A DNA stretch of 64,000 bases from [Clostridium] hylemonae DSM 15053 (GTDB lineage: Bacteria; Bacillota; Clostridia; Lachnospirales; Lachnospiraceae): contig NZ_CP036524.1 of assembly GCF_008281175.1 (NCBI RefSeq), forward strand, positions 3,769,741 to 3,833,740. Direction: 5' to 3'. Below the pieces are notes generated by a model. It did not search any database. It saw nothing but the letters and a program-made list of their open reading frames with translations, and was not told the DNA's origin. Both the position numbers and the translations under genes were made by a program. The number at the start of each line of letters is the position of its first letter. Position 1 is the stretch's first letter. Shown here piece by piece: positions 42,748 to 50,967 of this stretch.

Positions 42748-45372
42748 TTAAGACTGCGTATTTCTCAAACGCTCTACTATGCTTTCCCTGCCAACACGGG
42801 TAAACCCTACAACGGGCACTACGCAGGCTATGGTGGTAAAAATTGGAATCATAATCAAAAAGGCCCAAGGATTATACTGGTAATCAAAAAACAATATAAA
42901 CTGATTCAAAGCACGCAGAACGGCCCATGAAAGCGCACTCCCCAAGACGACGCTGATGCCGGAAGCAATCAGAACATAATACAATCCTTCCACCAGAAGC
43001 ATTTTTTTCAGTTGCTCCTTAGTCATCCCGATGCTGCATAGAACTGCAAACTCCTGTTTTCTGGAAAAAATCCCCGTAATGGTGGAATTTATAAAATTCA
43101 AAATACCAATAAAGGCGATCACTCCGCTCATGACTATTCCCAATACCGATATACCACTCAATAACCCTGAAAATTCTTCTTTCAACTGTCTCTTAGACAA
43201 GTATCCCATGTAGGGATTTACATTTTCTGTATAGTTCTTTGCGGCAGCCTCAAAATTGATGATGGCATCTTTTTCGAGCTCATAGGATACAGCAAAGCGG
43301 GTAGGATTGAGTGTATTTTCTTTCATATCCTCCATAGGTAGTACAAAATCCACTCCATCGACATTATATATCCGTTTATCCATAGAAGAGGGGACTTCTA
43401 TCACTGCCATCACTTCATACTGCAGCATTCTCTGATTTTCATAGATAACATCTATTTGTTGGCCATCTTCGTTTTTTATTTCCCTTGGAACAGATTTATC
43501 GGTGATGAATCCAAGTGTTACCTTATCTCCGGGTTCATATAGGCTTACAGTTTTATTACCCAGAAAAGAGGTAGCCAAAACATAGCCTCCCTGTCGGAAT
43601 TTTTCTATATCCAGTTCCCCTTCCATAATCTTCAGATTCATAAGCAAAGCCTCATTATACGCATATCTGTTTCCCGGCATAAGTCCTGAATCCAGACGTT
43701 TATTTAAAACAGCTGCATTGATTTCATTCCCCTTTCGCAGAAGTCCTTTGTCATCAAGCTCCTGGTATTTCATCTGTTCTTTTTCGCCCAAATATACGCA
43801 GTCTAACCCACTGTTTGTCCACATCTCACTTCTGGAAAGGATTCCGGGCTGGCTGTCGAGCATATCCACGTAATCCGCTTCCACTGTAAAATCAGAGCTT
43901 CGGGAAGATGATGTATAATTAATATTTGCTGCAGTCAGATCTCCTAGCAGACGGGATTTCAGATAACTGTCCAGTTGAAAGCTACCCATTGCTGTCAGAA
44001 CCATGGAGAGAAGAACCACGCTCAGACTCATGGACAAAATGGCAAATACTGTTTTTTTCTTATTTCTCCCTAGATTGGACAATGCCATAGCATGTATTTT
44101 AGCGCCACTTTCTGTTTTTTTAGCTTTTTTCCTTTTTTTACCTCTCTCTGTATAACGTACTGCCTCTACAGGAGATACGCTGCCCGCAATCTTCCCCGGC
44201 CTTCGGCAGCTTACCGCAACCGTAAACAGACTGAATCCTGCCGCAAAAAGTACAATAGCTGGGTGAAAATGCAGACTTATTTCCATATCCTTGAAGTCCA
44301 GCATACTTAAAGCTGCCGGAAACAGCACTTTACTGATTCCATAGCCAACTGCCAGCCCAATGGGAATACCTGCAAGTGACAATAAGAATGCCTGTCTGCG
44401 AATCAGGAATTTTATCTGTTTTTTTGTAGTTCCGATGGTCTTCAAAAGTGCATAGAACCGAATGTCCTGCAAAATGGAAATCTGAAAAATATTATAAATA
44501 ATAAGATACCCAGTCAAGATAATCACTGCCAAGGCCCCTGCCATTAAGAATAAAGTACCCGGTTCCACCTTTTCTGCCCGGTTCTGGATATAAGCCCAGT
44601 TTACGCTATCTTTCACTTGTCCGCCCGGTTCATAACCTGCATCCTTTATGATTGATTGCACTGTACTTTCAATATTTTTTGTGCTGTCAAAAAATAATCC
44701 CACAGTATAGACGCCTACATTGCTGTCTTCCGGGTGCTTCCTCGCCCATTCCTTAAAATCATTACCTGTTTTGTCCCCCTTTAGCTTCTTCCAGTAGTTC
44801 TTTGATATATATAACTGTGAAGCATGGCTCACACCGTCCCCCTCATACCAGCCACAGACTTTAAATGTCTTTTCAATTTTTTCTCCCTGAAAATAAAACG
44901 TCAGAGGAACCTTCACTCCCAGTTCATGCGGAAGCTTTAACTCGTCAAGAATAAAGGTGTCTATAATTATGTCATCCTCATTCTTTGGCATCTTACCTTC
45001 TTTCAAAGAGATAAATGAATTTTCCAACTCCTTTTTACTGGAAGTATAACGGATCTCACCATTTCGTTTCAGGATATTTTCCACGTGCCCTACATAAATA
45101 TTCCATGAAAATTCCTTTACTCTGGGATCTTCGGTAATGCTCTCCATCTCTTCCTTTAAAGTGCCTTCGAGACTTGCATGAAATTTGCCACCTACTTCTC
45201 TCATAATCTGTTCTTGTGAAACCTGTATCATTCCTACGCCTATAGAAGACAGAACCGTAAAAAGGATACAGGTAAGTGTAATAGCTCCCACTGCAAATAT
45301 ATTTCTCATCCGATTACTCTTAAGATTCCTGTTGGATAATTTTATGACTACTTTCCGATTATTATTTCTCAT
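42748..45372 (-). CDS. ABC transporter permease (FtsX-like, MacB/BceB type)
   Basis: 874 residues with two FtsX modules. Helix 1 is near residues 24-47, a large extracytoplasmic domain follows (about 50-275), then helices at about 277-299, 325-350, 375-395, a second outer domain (about 460-735), and the last helices near 745-860. LLKTIGTTKKQIKFLIRRQAFLL and AVLCSIGMTKEQLKKMLLVEG are the coupling helices. Such exporters move peptides or detoxify cell-wall antibiotics. It lies 11 bp after its ATPase. Confidence 0.92.
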   Translation of the reverse strand: MRNNNRKVVIKLSNRNLKSNRMRNIFAVGAITLTCILFTVLSSIGVGMIQVSQEQIMREVGGKFHASLEGTLKEEMESITEDPRVKEFSWNIYVGHVENILKRNGEIRYTSSKKELENSFISLKEGKMPKNEDDIIIDTFILDELKLPHELGVKVPLTFYFQGEKIEKTFKVCGWYEGDGVSHASQLYISKNYWKKLKGDKTGNDFKEWARKHPEDSNVGVYTVGLFFDSTKNIESTVQSIIKDAGYEPGGQVKDSVNWAYIQNRAEKVEPGTLFLMAGALAVIILTGYLIIYNIFQISILQDIRFYALLKTIGTTKKQIKFLIRRQAFLLSLAGIPIGLAVGYGISKVLFPAALSMLDFKDMEISLHFHPAIVLFAAGFSLFTVAVSCRRPGKIAGSVSPVEAVRYTERGKKRKKAKKTESGAKIHAMALSNLGRNKKKTVFAILSMSLSVVLLSMVLTAMGSFQLDSYLKSRLLGDLTAANINYTSSSRSSDFTVEADYVDMLDSQPGILSRSEMWTNSGLDCVYLGEKEQMKYQELDDKGLLRKGNEINAAVLNKRLDSGLMPGNRYAYNEALLMNLKIMEGELDIEKFRQGGYVLATSFLGNKTVSLYEPGDKVTLGFITDKSVPREIKNEDGQQIDVIYENQRMLQYEVMAVIEVPSSMDKRIYNVDGVDFVLPMEDMKENTLNPTRFAVSYELEKDAIINFEAAAKNYTENVNPYMGYLSKRQLKEEFSGLLSGISVLGIVMSGVIAFIGILNFINSTITGIFSRKQEFAVLCSIGMTKEQLKKMLLVEGLYYVLIASGISVVLGSALSWAVLRALNQFILFFDYQYNPWAFLIMIPIFTTIACVVPVVGFTRVGRESIVERLRNTQS

Positions 45373-45383
45373 AGTCTGTCTCC

Positions 45384-46055
45384 TTACTGGTCTTTTACAA
45401 TTTTACCGTCTTCGATACGGATAACCCGATCGCATAACTGAGCCAGTGTCTCATTGTGGGTGATCATTACAATGGTCTGTTTAAACTGGTCCCCTGTAAG
45501 TTTCAAAAGTCCCGACACTTCTTGAGTGGTCTTTGAATCAAGATTTCCGGTAGGTTCATCTGCAAGAATAATGGCAGGCTTGCTGGAAAGAGCTCTTGCT
45601 ATAGCCACTCTTTGCTGCTGTCCTCCGGAAAGCTGACTGGGAAGGCTGTTCTTTTTTTCCATCAGCCCCAGCATTCCCATAACATCCAAAATAAACTCCT
45701 TGTCCGGCTTTTCTCCATCTAATTCAATAGGCAGAACAATGTTTTCATACACATTGAGGACAGGAACCAGATTATAATTCTGGAATATAAAACCTATATT
45801 TCTCCTGCGAAAGATTGTCAGGTCCGTTTCATTAAGTTTGAAAATTTCTTTTCCTGCCACTGTTACACTTCCGGAGGTGGCATACTCCAACCCGCCAAGC
45901 ATATGCAGAAGTGTACTTTTTCCAGAACCGGAAGTACCTACTACTGCAGTAAATTCTCCTTCTTTAATTGCAATATCTACGCCGTCCAGAGCCTTCACCA
46001 GACTGGCACCGGAGCCGTAATATTTCTTTAGACCTGTTGTCTTTAATATTTCCAT
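45384..46055 (-). CDS. ABC transporter ATP-binding protein (MacB/BceA type)
   Basis: 223 residues. Walker [11 protein letters not shown]-loop IFQNYNLVP, signature [15 protein letters not shown], Walker [13 protein letters not shown] and H-loop MITHNE. Partner of the permease downstream. The promoter region (46105-46168) has the same operator layout as the isochorismatase promoter at 48.7 kb, so both are probably controlled by the two-component system at 48.8-50.4 kb. Confidence 0.95.
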   Translation of the reverse strand: MEILKTTGLKKYYGSGASLVKALDGVDIAIKEGEFTAVVGTSGSGKSTLLHMLGGLEYATSGSVTVAGKEIFKLNETDLTIFRRRNIGFIFQNYNLVPVLNVYENIVLPIELDGEKPDKEFILDVMGMLGLMEKKNSLPSQLSGGQQQRVAIARALSSKPAIILADEPTGNLDSKTTQEVSGLLKLTGDQFKQTIVMITHNETLAQLCDRVIRIEDGKIVKDQ

Positions 46056-46104
46056 AATCAGTCTCCTTACTATTCAAATATTCCTTTTGGTGTTTTGATA
46101 TTTA

Positions 46105-46168
46105 TACTATCGTAAAAATCTGACAGCATGCTGACACATGAAGAAAAAATTATGACACAATTGTCATA
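46105..46168 (-). promoter_or_regulatory. Operator/promoter region of the ABC transporter (site A)
   Basis: Plus-strand reading: TACTATCGTAAAAA, two CTGACA direct repeats at 46120 and 46131 (11 bp apart) and the palindrome TATGACACAATTGTCATA at 46151-46168. The same parts, with the same spacings, occur at 48674-48736. Direct repeats about one helical turn apart are typical binding sites of OmpR-type regulators. Confidence 0.68.
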
Positions 46169-46188
46169 ACCGGTATTATATTGAAAAA

Positions 46189-46218
46189 GACAGTGCCCAT
46201 TTTTTATGGAGCACTGCC
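46189..46218 (-). terminator. Terminator after the ACT-domain gene
   Basis: Minus strand GGCAGTGCTCCAT / ATGGGCACTGTC with an A-rich loop, followed by TTTTT. Equivalent to the hairpin at 48741-48773. Confidence 0.75.
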
Positions 46219-46328
46219 AAATTCTAATGATATAACTACCAGATATATGTTACTCAAAAAAATTTCTTACTATTTTCTGCCATACCTCAAATTCTTATTT
46301 ATTTTTTAACCCGGTAAACGGAGATTTA

Positions 46329-46697
46329 TTATTCTTCAATTTTATATCCGGCATGATTGAGAACATCTAATGCCCTCTCGTAATTTTCTCTTTTCGTCAG
46401 CACATAGTCGGTATTAAAAGTTGAAATTGCAAAAATTCCTATTTTATTTTCAGCTAAAATTCCGGAAATCTTAGACAGTATCCCAATCAGCGAAAAATCC
46501 AACATTCCCTGAATACGAAACGCCTTCCAACCATCATCTCTTCTAGTTGTATTGGACGGCACGTCTTTTGTTATGCATACCAATGAATTTTCTTCATCCG
46601 TCTTGCTGATAAAGCTATATTCTGAATCAAATTTCACAAGTGAATAATCTGTAACTTTACATACTGAAAACTCATAATGAATTTTTTTAATTTCCAC
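46329..46697 (-). CDS. ACT-domain protein
   Basis: 122 residues from a GTG start with GGAGG 7 nt upstream (AAATATT spacer). Two ACT-like halves: IKKIHYEFSVCKVTDYSL and FRIQGMLDFSLIGILSKISGILAENKIGIFAISTFNTDYVLTK, read in parts; the second matches the CASTOR/ACT_7 pattern of small ligand-sensing proteins. It follows the MFS gene by 34 bp, so it is probably in the same operon. Ligand unknown. Confidence 0.82.
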   Translation of the reverse strand: MEIKKIHYEFSVCKVTDYSLVKFDSEYSFISKTDEENSLVCITKDVPSNTTRRDDGWKAFRIQGMLDFSLIGILSKISGILAENKIGIFAISTFNTDYVLTKRENYERALDVLNHAGYKIEE

Positions 46698-46731
46698 AAT
46701 ATTTCCTCCACTGTACAAATTGTTTTTTTAA

Positions 46732-48012
46732 TCATAGTTTTAACCTGCGTATTTCCTTATTTTGATATGAAATTATGCTGAATACCGCCCCTGCCAAACC
46801 TGTACACAGAAACATCAGCGCCATACCACTGCCTGCTCCTGTTCCAACTATATGCTGTAACATTTTTACCGGTGCTGTATCTGTCCGCATCAATGGTTCT
46901 AACACATAATCGGCCAGGCAGCCGCCCATCAGAATTCCTGCTGGAATTGTGCTAAACTGCAAAGCATTTCTCGCTGCAAAAATCCTTCCCTGCATCTCCT
47001 CCGGTACATTCCGATATAGCAGATCCATCTGTCCCGCATTGATGAATGCTATCGGCAGGCTTGCCGCTACTGCTGCAAGAGACCAGACAATTCTAGTCCT
47101 GCCTAACCCCATCATAACATCGCCAAATAAAAATGAAAGCATAGCGGAAACATAAATCATTTTTATGCTGTTTCCTTTTACTCTTCCGGACGAAACAATA
47201 ATACCGCCTGCAATGCCCCCGACTCCCATTGCCGCATTAACAAGACCAAGTATATCGTAGTTATTTCCACTTCTTGCTAATATCATAGGGGACAAAATAT
47301 TTTCATAAGTTAATCTTGATAAAAAATTCAAAAGCGCCATTGTAAGAATAATCATAAAAATACCGTGATTACTCCTCAAATAAACAAAACCTTCCCTGCT
47401 ACCAGAAAACATAGTAAATTTATCCTTTTTAGTCTTATTTTCTTCTGGGATGCTTAGCACAAACACTAATACCACAAAGGCGCAACTAAAACTTGCTAAA
47501 TCAACTATAATTATGAGCGGTAAACCGCCGAATGAGAATAGTGAAGCAGCTAATACAGGGGATATAACTGTCACCAGGTTACCTGAAAATGAGTTCATTC
47601 CGCTGACTTGCTTTATTTTGCCCTTGGGCACAATTTTACCAATTACAACCGTTGACGCAGGTCCCTGAAACGCATTCATAAAACCGGTAATAAAATTCAC
47701 AAGATAAATATTCCATATCTGAAGTTCTCCTCTCATACTAAGCGCAAAAACAATTACAGAGCAAAACGCTGCAATAGTATCCGATACAAGCATAATTTTC
47801 TTTTTATTATGGCTATCTACAAAGGATCCCGCAAATAGACTTGCAATAATATACGGAATATAGTTAAAGAATGACATCAGTGAAACTGTCATCGCTGAGC
47901 CATTCTTCTCGTATGTCCATAGTATCAACGTAAAGCTGGTCATAGAACTGCCAAGCTGTGAGAGAGCCTGACTAAGCCAAAAGACAATATATTTTTTAAA
48001 ACTATTATTCAT
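46732..48012 (-). CDS. MFS efflux transporter (Mef-like)
   Basis: 426 residues with about twelve helices. The N-terminal half resembles macrolide-efflux (MefA-type) and similar MFS proteins: KNGSAMTVSLMSFFNYIPYIIASLFAGSFVDSHNKKKIMLVSD includes the loop 2-3 signature (here DSHNKKK). The start at 48012 has no Shine-Dalgarno of its own and overlaps the stop of a 28-codon upstream ORF, implying translational coupling. Substrate unknown; similarity is to drug exporters. ATG codon at 48012. Confidence 0.88.
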   Translation of the reverse strand: MNNSFKKYIVFWLSQALSQLGSSMTSFTLILWTYEKNGSAMTVSLMSFFNYIPYIIASLFAGSFVDSHNKKKIMLVSDTIAAFCSVIVFALSMRGELQIWNIYLVNFITGFMNAFQGPASTVVIGKIVPKGKIKQVSGMNSFSGNLVTVISPVLAASLFSFGGLPLIIIVDLASFSCAFVVLVFVLSIPEENKTKKDKFTMFSGSREGFVYLRSNHGIFMIILTMALLNFLSRLTYENILSPMILARSGNNYDILGLVNAAMGVGGIAGGIIVSSGRVKGNSIKMIYVSAMLSFLFGDVMMGLGRTRIVWSLAAVAASLPIAFINAGQMDLLYRNVPEEMQGRIFAARNALQFSTIPAGILMGGCLADYVLEPLMRTDTAPVKMLQHIVGTGAGSGMALMFLCTGLAGAVFSIISYQNKEIRRLKL

Positions 48013-48091
48013 TGTTAGATGGCAACGATTGCATGAGAGCGAAAAAATGTTTTAGTTCACCTGTGCTAAAATTGTTATCTATTATATACAT
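48005..48091 (-). CDS. 28-residue leader-type ORF overlapping the MFS start
   Basis: MYIIDNNFSTGELKHFFALM-QSLPSNNE, preceded by GGAGGATAAAT-ATG, a strong ribosome binding site with normal spacing. Its stop (48005-48007) lies 8 nt inside the start of the MFS gene, which has no ribosome binding site. A ribosome finishing the leader could restart at the MFS ATG. It may be a coupling or drug-sensing leader peptide, as seen before some resistance genes. No homolog is claimed. Confidence 0.62.
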   Translation of the reverse strand: MYIIDNNFSTGELKHFFALMQSLPSNNE

Positions 48092-48143
48092 ATTTATCCT
48101 CCATTTTATATTTTTTGCTTTTATCTCTATATGTTTTTTTAGC

Positions 48144-48629
48144 TTATGAATCTATTAAATCATGTAAACGGAGTAGTTTGCAGCCTTTGCTTTCATAATA
48201 ATGCAGCATTTCAACAATCTTTCTTTTATCATAGCTTGTAATACAGTCTGATAAAACATTTACATCGTAATTTGCTTTGCGCAGGTTATAACAGGTTGAT
48301 TTCACGCAGGCCACTGCATCTGCCCCTGCAATATAGAAATTGGATATTTCATTTATGAAATTCACAAATCCTTCACTGGTTAATGCATTTCCTTTAGATT
48401 TTGTGAAAACATTAGCTGAAACAATTTTTAAGTCTGAAGCTAATTCAGCTCCATGTGTATTAGGTTTAAAAGTCCTTGTACCAGCCGATAAATTTTCATG
48501 TCTAATGTAAACAATATAAATATTATTACTAACCGCCCAATCAATTAACGCATTTATGTTGTCAATAATCTCCTTATAATTTTTTGTTATATCATTTTGA
48601 ATATCTATTACCACTAAAGCTTTTTTCAT
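48144..48629 (-). CDS. Isochorismatase-family cysteine hydrolase
   Basis: 161 residues from the ATG at 48629 (AAGGAG, 8 nt); a second ATG at 48635 is only 2 nt from it. The catalytic triad is visible: Asp in VVIDIQND, Lys in VFTKSKGNAL, and Cys in IAGADAVACVKST. Such enzymes cleave amides or vinyl ethers (nicotinamidase, isochorismatase, N-carbamoyl hydrolases); the substrate cannot be told. It is first in the unit with leader ORF, MFS and ACT genes. Confidence 0.88.
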   Translation of the reverse strand: MKKALVVIDIQNDITKNYKEIIDNINALIDWAVSNNIYIVYIRHENLSAGTRTFKPNTHGAELASDLKIVSANVFTKSKGNALTSEGFVNFINEISNFYIAGADAVACVKSTCYNLRKANYDVNVLSDCITSYDKRKIVEMLHYYESKGCKLLRLHDLIDS

Positions 48630-48673
48630 AATCATGACTCCTTCATTTTGTTTGATATTGCAATATCCTCAAT

Positions 48674-48736
48674 ACTATCATAAAAAACTGACATTATTCT
48701 GACATAAAAGAAAAAAGTTATGACATTATTGTCACA
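48674..48736 (-). promoter_or_regulatory. Operator/promoter region of the isochorismatase-MFS unit (site B)
   Basis: TACTATCATAAAAA, CTGACA repeats at 48688 and 48699 (11 bp apart) and TATGACATTATTGTCACA at 48719-48736. The distance from first repeat to palindrome is 31 bp, exactly as in site A at 46120-46151. Probable target of the response regulator at 49706-50392. Confidence 0.68.
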
Positions 48737-48740
48737 AAAA

Positions 48741-48773
48741 GACAGTGAACCCATTTATTATGGACTCACTGAC
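48741..48773 (-). terminator. Terminator after the histidine kinase gene
   Basis: GTCAGTGAGTCCAT / ATGGGTTCACTGTC on the minus strand, followed by TTTTT. The stem includes the kinase stop codon (48766-48768). Confidence 0.75.
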
Positions 48774-49713
48774 GCATAATAGTTTTTTTTGCACTGATTT
48801 CATTTAACAGATATACATGAAAGCAGCTTCCCCTTCCCGGACTGGAAGTCACAGTAATATACCCCTTTTCCCGGTTTAATATAAGCTGAGCCAGATAAAG
48901 TCCCAATCCGCTTCCTTCCTGTTGCTCTACCTGCTTTCCTCTGTAAAATCTTTTAAAAATATCATTATACTCTTTTTCTTCTATCCCTAATCCCTGATCC
49001 TGAATATCAACACGAGCATAAAATTCCATAGGATATAATCCAATGGTGATCACAGAACCTTCAGGTGAATACTTCACCGCATTTTCCAGTATGTTTTCCA
49101 AAGCTTCTGCTGTCCATTTAGAGTTGTGATACAGCACATACTCTTTTAATCCGCTGGTTTCTATAGTGATTTTCTTTTCACTTGCCCGGGCATATATGCC
49201 TCCCACCGCCATAGCAACTGTTTTCCTGATTCCTGTGCAGTTCACAGGAAATGATATGATTCCCTGCTCCAGTCTGGATGCCTTCATCAGCGTTTTCATC
49301 AGCCACTGCATTTTCTCTGTCTGCATACGGGTTTCCCTAAGAAACTCCTGCTTCTCTTGCGGACTCAATCCCTCTTCACCCAACAGTTCCGTATACATAA
49401 GAATGTTGGAGAGAGGGGTCTTCAACTGATGCGACAAATCAGAAACCAGACTGGCTACTTGATCTCTTTCCTCTAAAGCCTGTTCTTGATTTCTCGAAAC
49501 ATTCCCCAGTAACCTGTTCAAACGGCTTACCAGCTTAGATTCCCTTGTTTCTTTTGTAATCGTCAGATTCTGTGTTTTATCTTTTTGAAAATTATCAAGA
49601 ACCTTTTCCATCTTTTTAATAGAACAGATATAATAAATCACCGTTCCTGCCGAAGCCAGCACACTGACAACTGCGATTCCTATGCTTAAAACCACCATCC
49701 ATTTCTCAGTCAT
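48766..49713 (-). CDS. Sensor histidine kinase
   Basis: 315 residues from the ATG at 49713 (GGGAGGAG upstream; it overlaps the regulator stop by 8 nt). One membrane segment (about 8-30), a short linker, HisKA with the phospho-His in SDLSHQLKTPLSN, then HATPase_c with the N box ENILENAVKYSPEGS and G boxes DQGLGIEEKE and GSGLGLYLAQ. There is no large sensor domain, as in kinases of the BceS/VanS-like intramembrane group that detect cell-envelope antibiotics with help from an ABC transporter; the exporter at 42.7-46.1 kb could be that partner. Confidence 0.94.
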   Translation of the reverse strand: MTEKWMVVLSIGIAVVSVLASAGTVIYYICSIKKMEKVLDNFQKDKTQNLTITKETRESKLVSRLNRLLGNVSRNQEQALEERDQVASLVSDLSHQLKTPLSNILMYTELLGEEGLSPQEKQEFLRETRMQTEKMQWLMKTLMKASRLEQGIISFPVNCTGIRKTVAMAVGGIYARASEKKITIETSGLKEYVLYHNSKWTAEALENILENAVKYSPEGSVITIGLYPMEFYARVDIQDQGLGIEEKEYNDIFKRFYRGKQVEQQEGSGLGLYLAQLILNREKGYITVTSSPGRGSCFHVYLLNEISAKKTIMRQ

Positions 49714-50392
49714 GGCACTCCTCCCATAAATAACCCATGCCATGGATGGTTTTAATATATTCAGTACTGGAGGAATTTGTCTCTAATTTGCGGCGAAGAC
49801 GGCCAATATTCACAGTTAGAGTATTTTCTTCTACAAAAGTGCCGCCCATATCCCACACATATTCCAGAATCTGTTCCTTCAGCAATACTTGATTTTTATT
49901 TTCCAAAAAATATTTCAACAGACGGAATTCAGTTAAACTTAGATCCAGCGCTCTATCCCCTTTGTATGCCTTCATCTCCGCTCCATCTATGCTGATATCT
50001 CCAGATACCAGTAGTCTTTTGGAACCCGTCTTTAGGACATAACGTCTGGAAAGAGCTGAAACTCTGGCTTTTAGTACTGCCAAAGAAAACGGCTTGGCAA
50101 TATAGTCATCAGCTCCACATTCCAGACACATCACTTCATCCATCTCCATATCCCTTGCGGTTATCATTAAAATTGGAACATGGGAAAATTCTCTTATTTT
50201 CTTACAAAGATCTAATCCATCTCCATCAGGAAGGTTCCAGTCCAAAAGGATCAGCTCCGGCGGTGTCTTTTGGACTTTTGCAAGCCCCTGCTTATATCCT
50301 GAACAGCATTCCACCTTATATCCCTCTCTCTCCATGGTAAAAGTAATGCCTCTGGACAGACCTCCATCATCCTCAATAATAAGAATCCTCAA
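49706..50392 (-). CDS. Response regulator, OmpR/PhoB family
   Basis: 228 residues from a TTG start (AAGGAGG 10 nt upstream). The receiver domain has the phospho-acceptor Asp51 in LILLDWNLPDGDG, acidic EDD at 7-9 and Lys in IAKPFSL; the winged-helix DNA-binding domain ends TVNIGRLRRKLE and YIKTIHGMGYLW. It forms a unit with the kinase. The direct-repeat operators at 46.1 and 48.7 kb are its probable targets. Confidence 0.95.
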   Translation of the reverse strand: MRILIIEDDGGLSRGITFTMEREGYKVECCSGYKQGLAKVQKTPPELILLDWNLPDGDGLDLCKKIREFSHVPILMITARDMEMDEVMCLECGADDYIAKPFSLAVLKARVSALSRRYVLKTGSKRLLVSGDISIDGAEMKAYKGDRALDLSLTEFRLLKYFLENKNQVLLKEQILEYVWDMGGTFVEENTLTVNIGRLRRKLETNSSSTEYIKTIHGMGYLWEECHD

Positions 50393-50601
50393 TCGTAACT
50401 TACCTCCTTAAGAGTAACAAGATATTTTTCTGAAAAGTATAGCATTATATTATTTGTTCCCCTTCTATAGCATCCAGTTAATCAGTGCACACACTATACA
50501 AAGAAGGCAAACACCCCAAAGTCAGCTGATGTCAAATGCAGCTTGTTTTTGTCCCACAGCCGTTAATACAGCGCTTCGGATTGCCCCGCGTTCATGAAAA
50601 A
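50393..50601. other. Upstream region of the two-component system
   Basis: About 200 bp with no gene. Minus-strand TATAAT (in AATAATATAATGC near 50450) is a plausible -10 box for the regulator gene, but no clear -35 goes with it. The CTGACA operator seen at sites A and B does not recur here in the same form. Confidence 0.45.
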
Positions 50602-50637
50602 GAAAGTGCTGAAAACCCTCGAGTTTTCAGCACTTTC
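50602..50637 (-). terminator. Terminator downstream of tRNA-Arg
   Basis: Perfect 15-bp stem GAAAGTGCTGAAAAC / GTTTTCAGCACTTTC with a 6-nt loop, followed on the minus strand by TTTTTCATG. Confidence 0.85.
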
Positions 50638-50639
50638 AG

Positions 50640-50712
50640 CGTCCCTGAGACGATTTGAACGTCCGACCCTTCGCTTAGGAGGCGAATGCTCTATCCCCTG
50701 AGCTACAGAGAC
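50640..50712 (-). tRNA. tRNA-Arg (anticodon CCT)
   Basis: 73 nt. The acceptor stem GTCTCTG / CAGGGAC is fully paired, the D-arm is TAGCTCAGGGGATAGAGC, the anticodon stem TTCGC / GCGAA holds loop CTCCTAA (anticodon CCT), and the T-arm has GGACG-TTCAAAT-CGTCT. The discriminator is G and the 3' CCA is not encoded. A strong terminator follows. Confidence 0.93.
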
Positions 50713-50770
50713 ACTTGTATATTATAGCAGTTTATTCAACTGTTATAAACTATTTATTCTATTTTGGTGA

Positions 50771-50824
50771 GTGACCCCCTTCCGCTTAAGAGGCGGACGC
50801 TCTATCCTGCTGAGCTACAGAAAC
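50771..50824 (-). pseudogene. Truncated tRNA remnant (anticodon CTT-like)
   Basis: Minus strand GTTTCTG-TAGCTCAGCAGGATAGAGC and the anticodon arm TCCGC-CTCTTAA-GCGGA are intact, but after AGGGG-GTCACT the sequence departs: there is no T-arm and no 3' acceptor strand. The anticodon would be CTT. It lies about 60 bp upstream of tRNA-Arg in the same direction. Confidence 0.72.
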
Positions 50825-50900
50825 ATATTAAATTGTCAGCTTTTATATTTTAGCATTATATCAGGAAAAAATCAATATCCAATTGGGACAGGGTAAATTC

Positions 50901-50961
50901 AAAAAGGGACACCATTATTTGAATTGGGGACGGGGTTTTTCTAGAAAAACCCCGTCCCCAA
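50901..50961 (+). repeat. GGGGACGG palindromic element, copy 7
   Basis: Box AAAAAGGGACACC (50901-50913), a 12-nt spacer ATTATTTGAATT, then a 38-bp palindrome with perfect arms (TTGGGGACGGGGTTTTTCT and its complement, 50924-50961). Only AA of the spacer is mirrored. A second, partial box (TTGGGACAGGG) is found at about 50883-50893. It ends 6 bp before the DUF3881 stop. Confidence 0.88.
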
Positions 50962-50967
50962 CTACGG

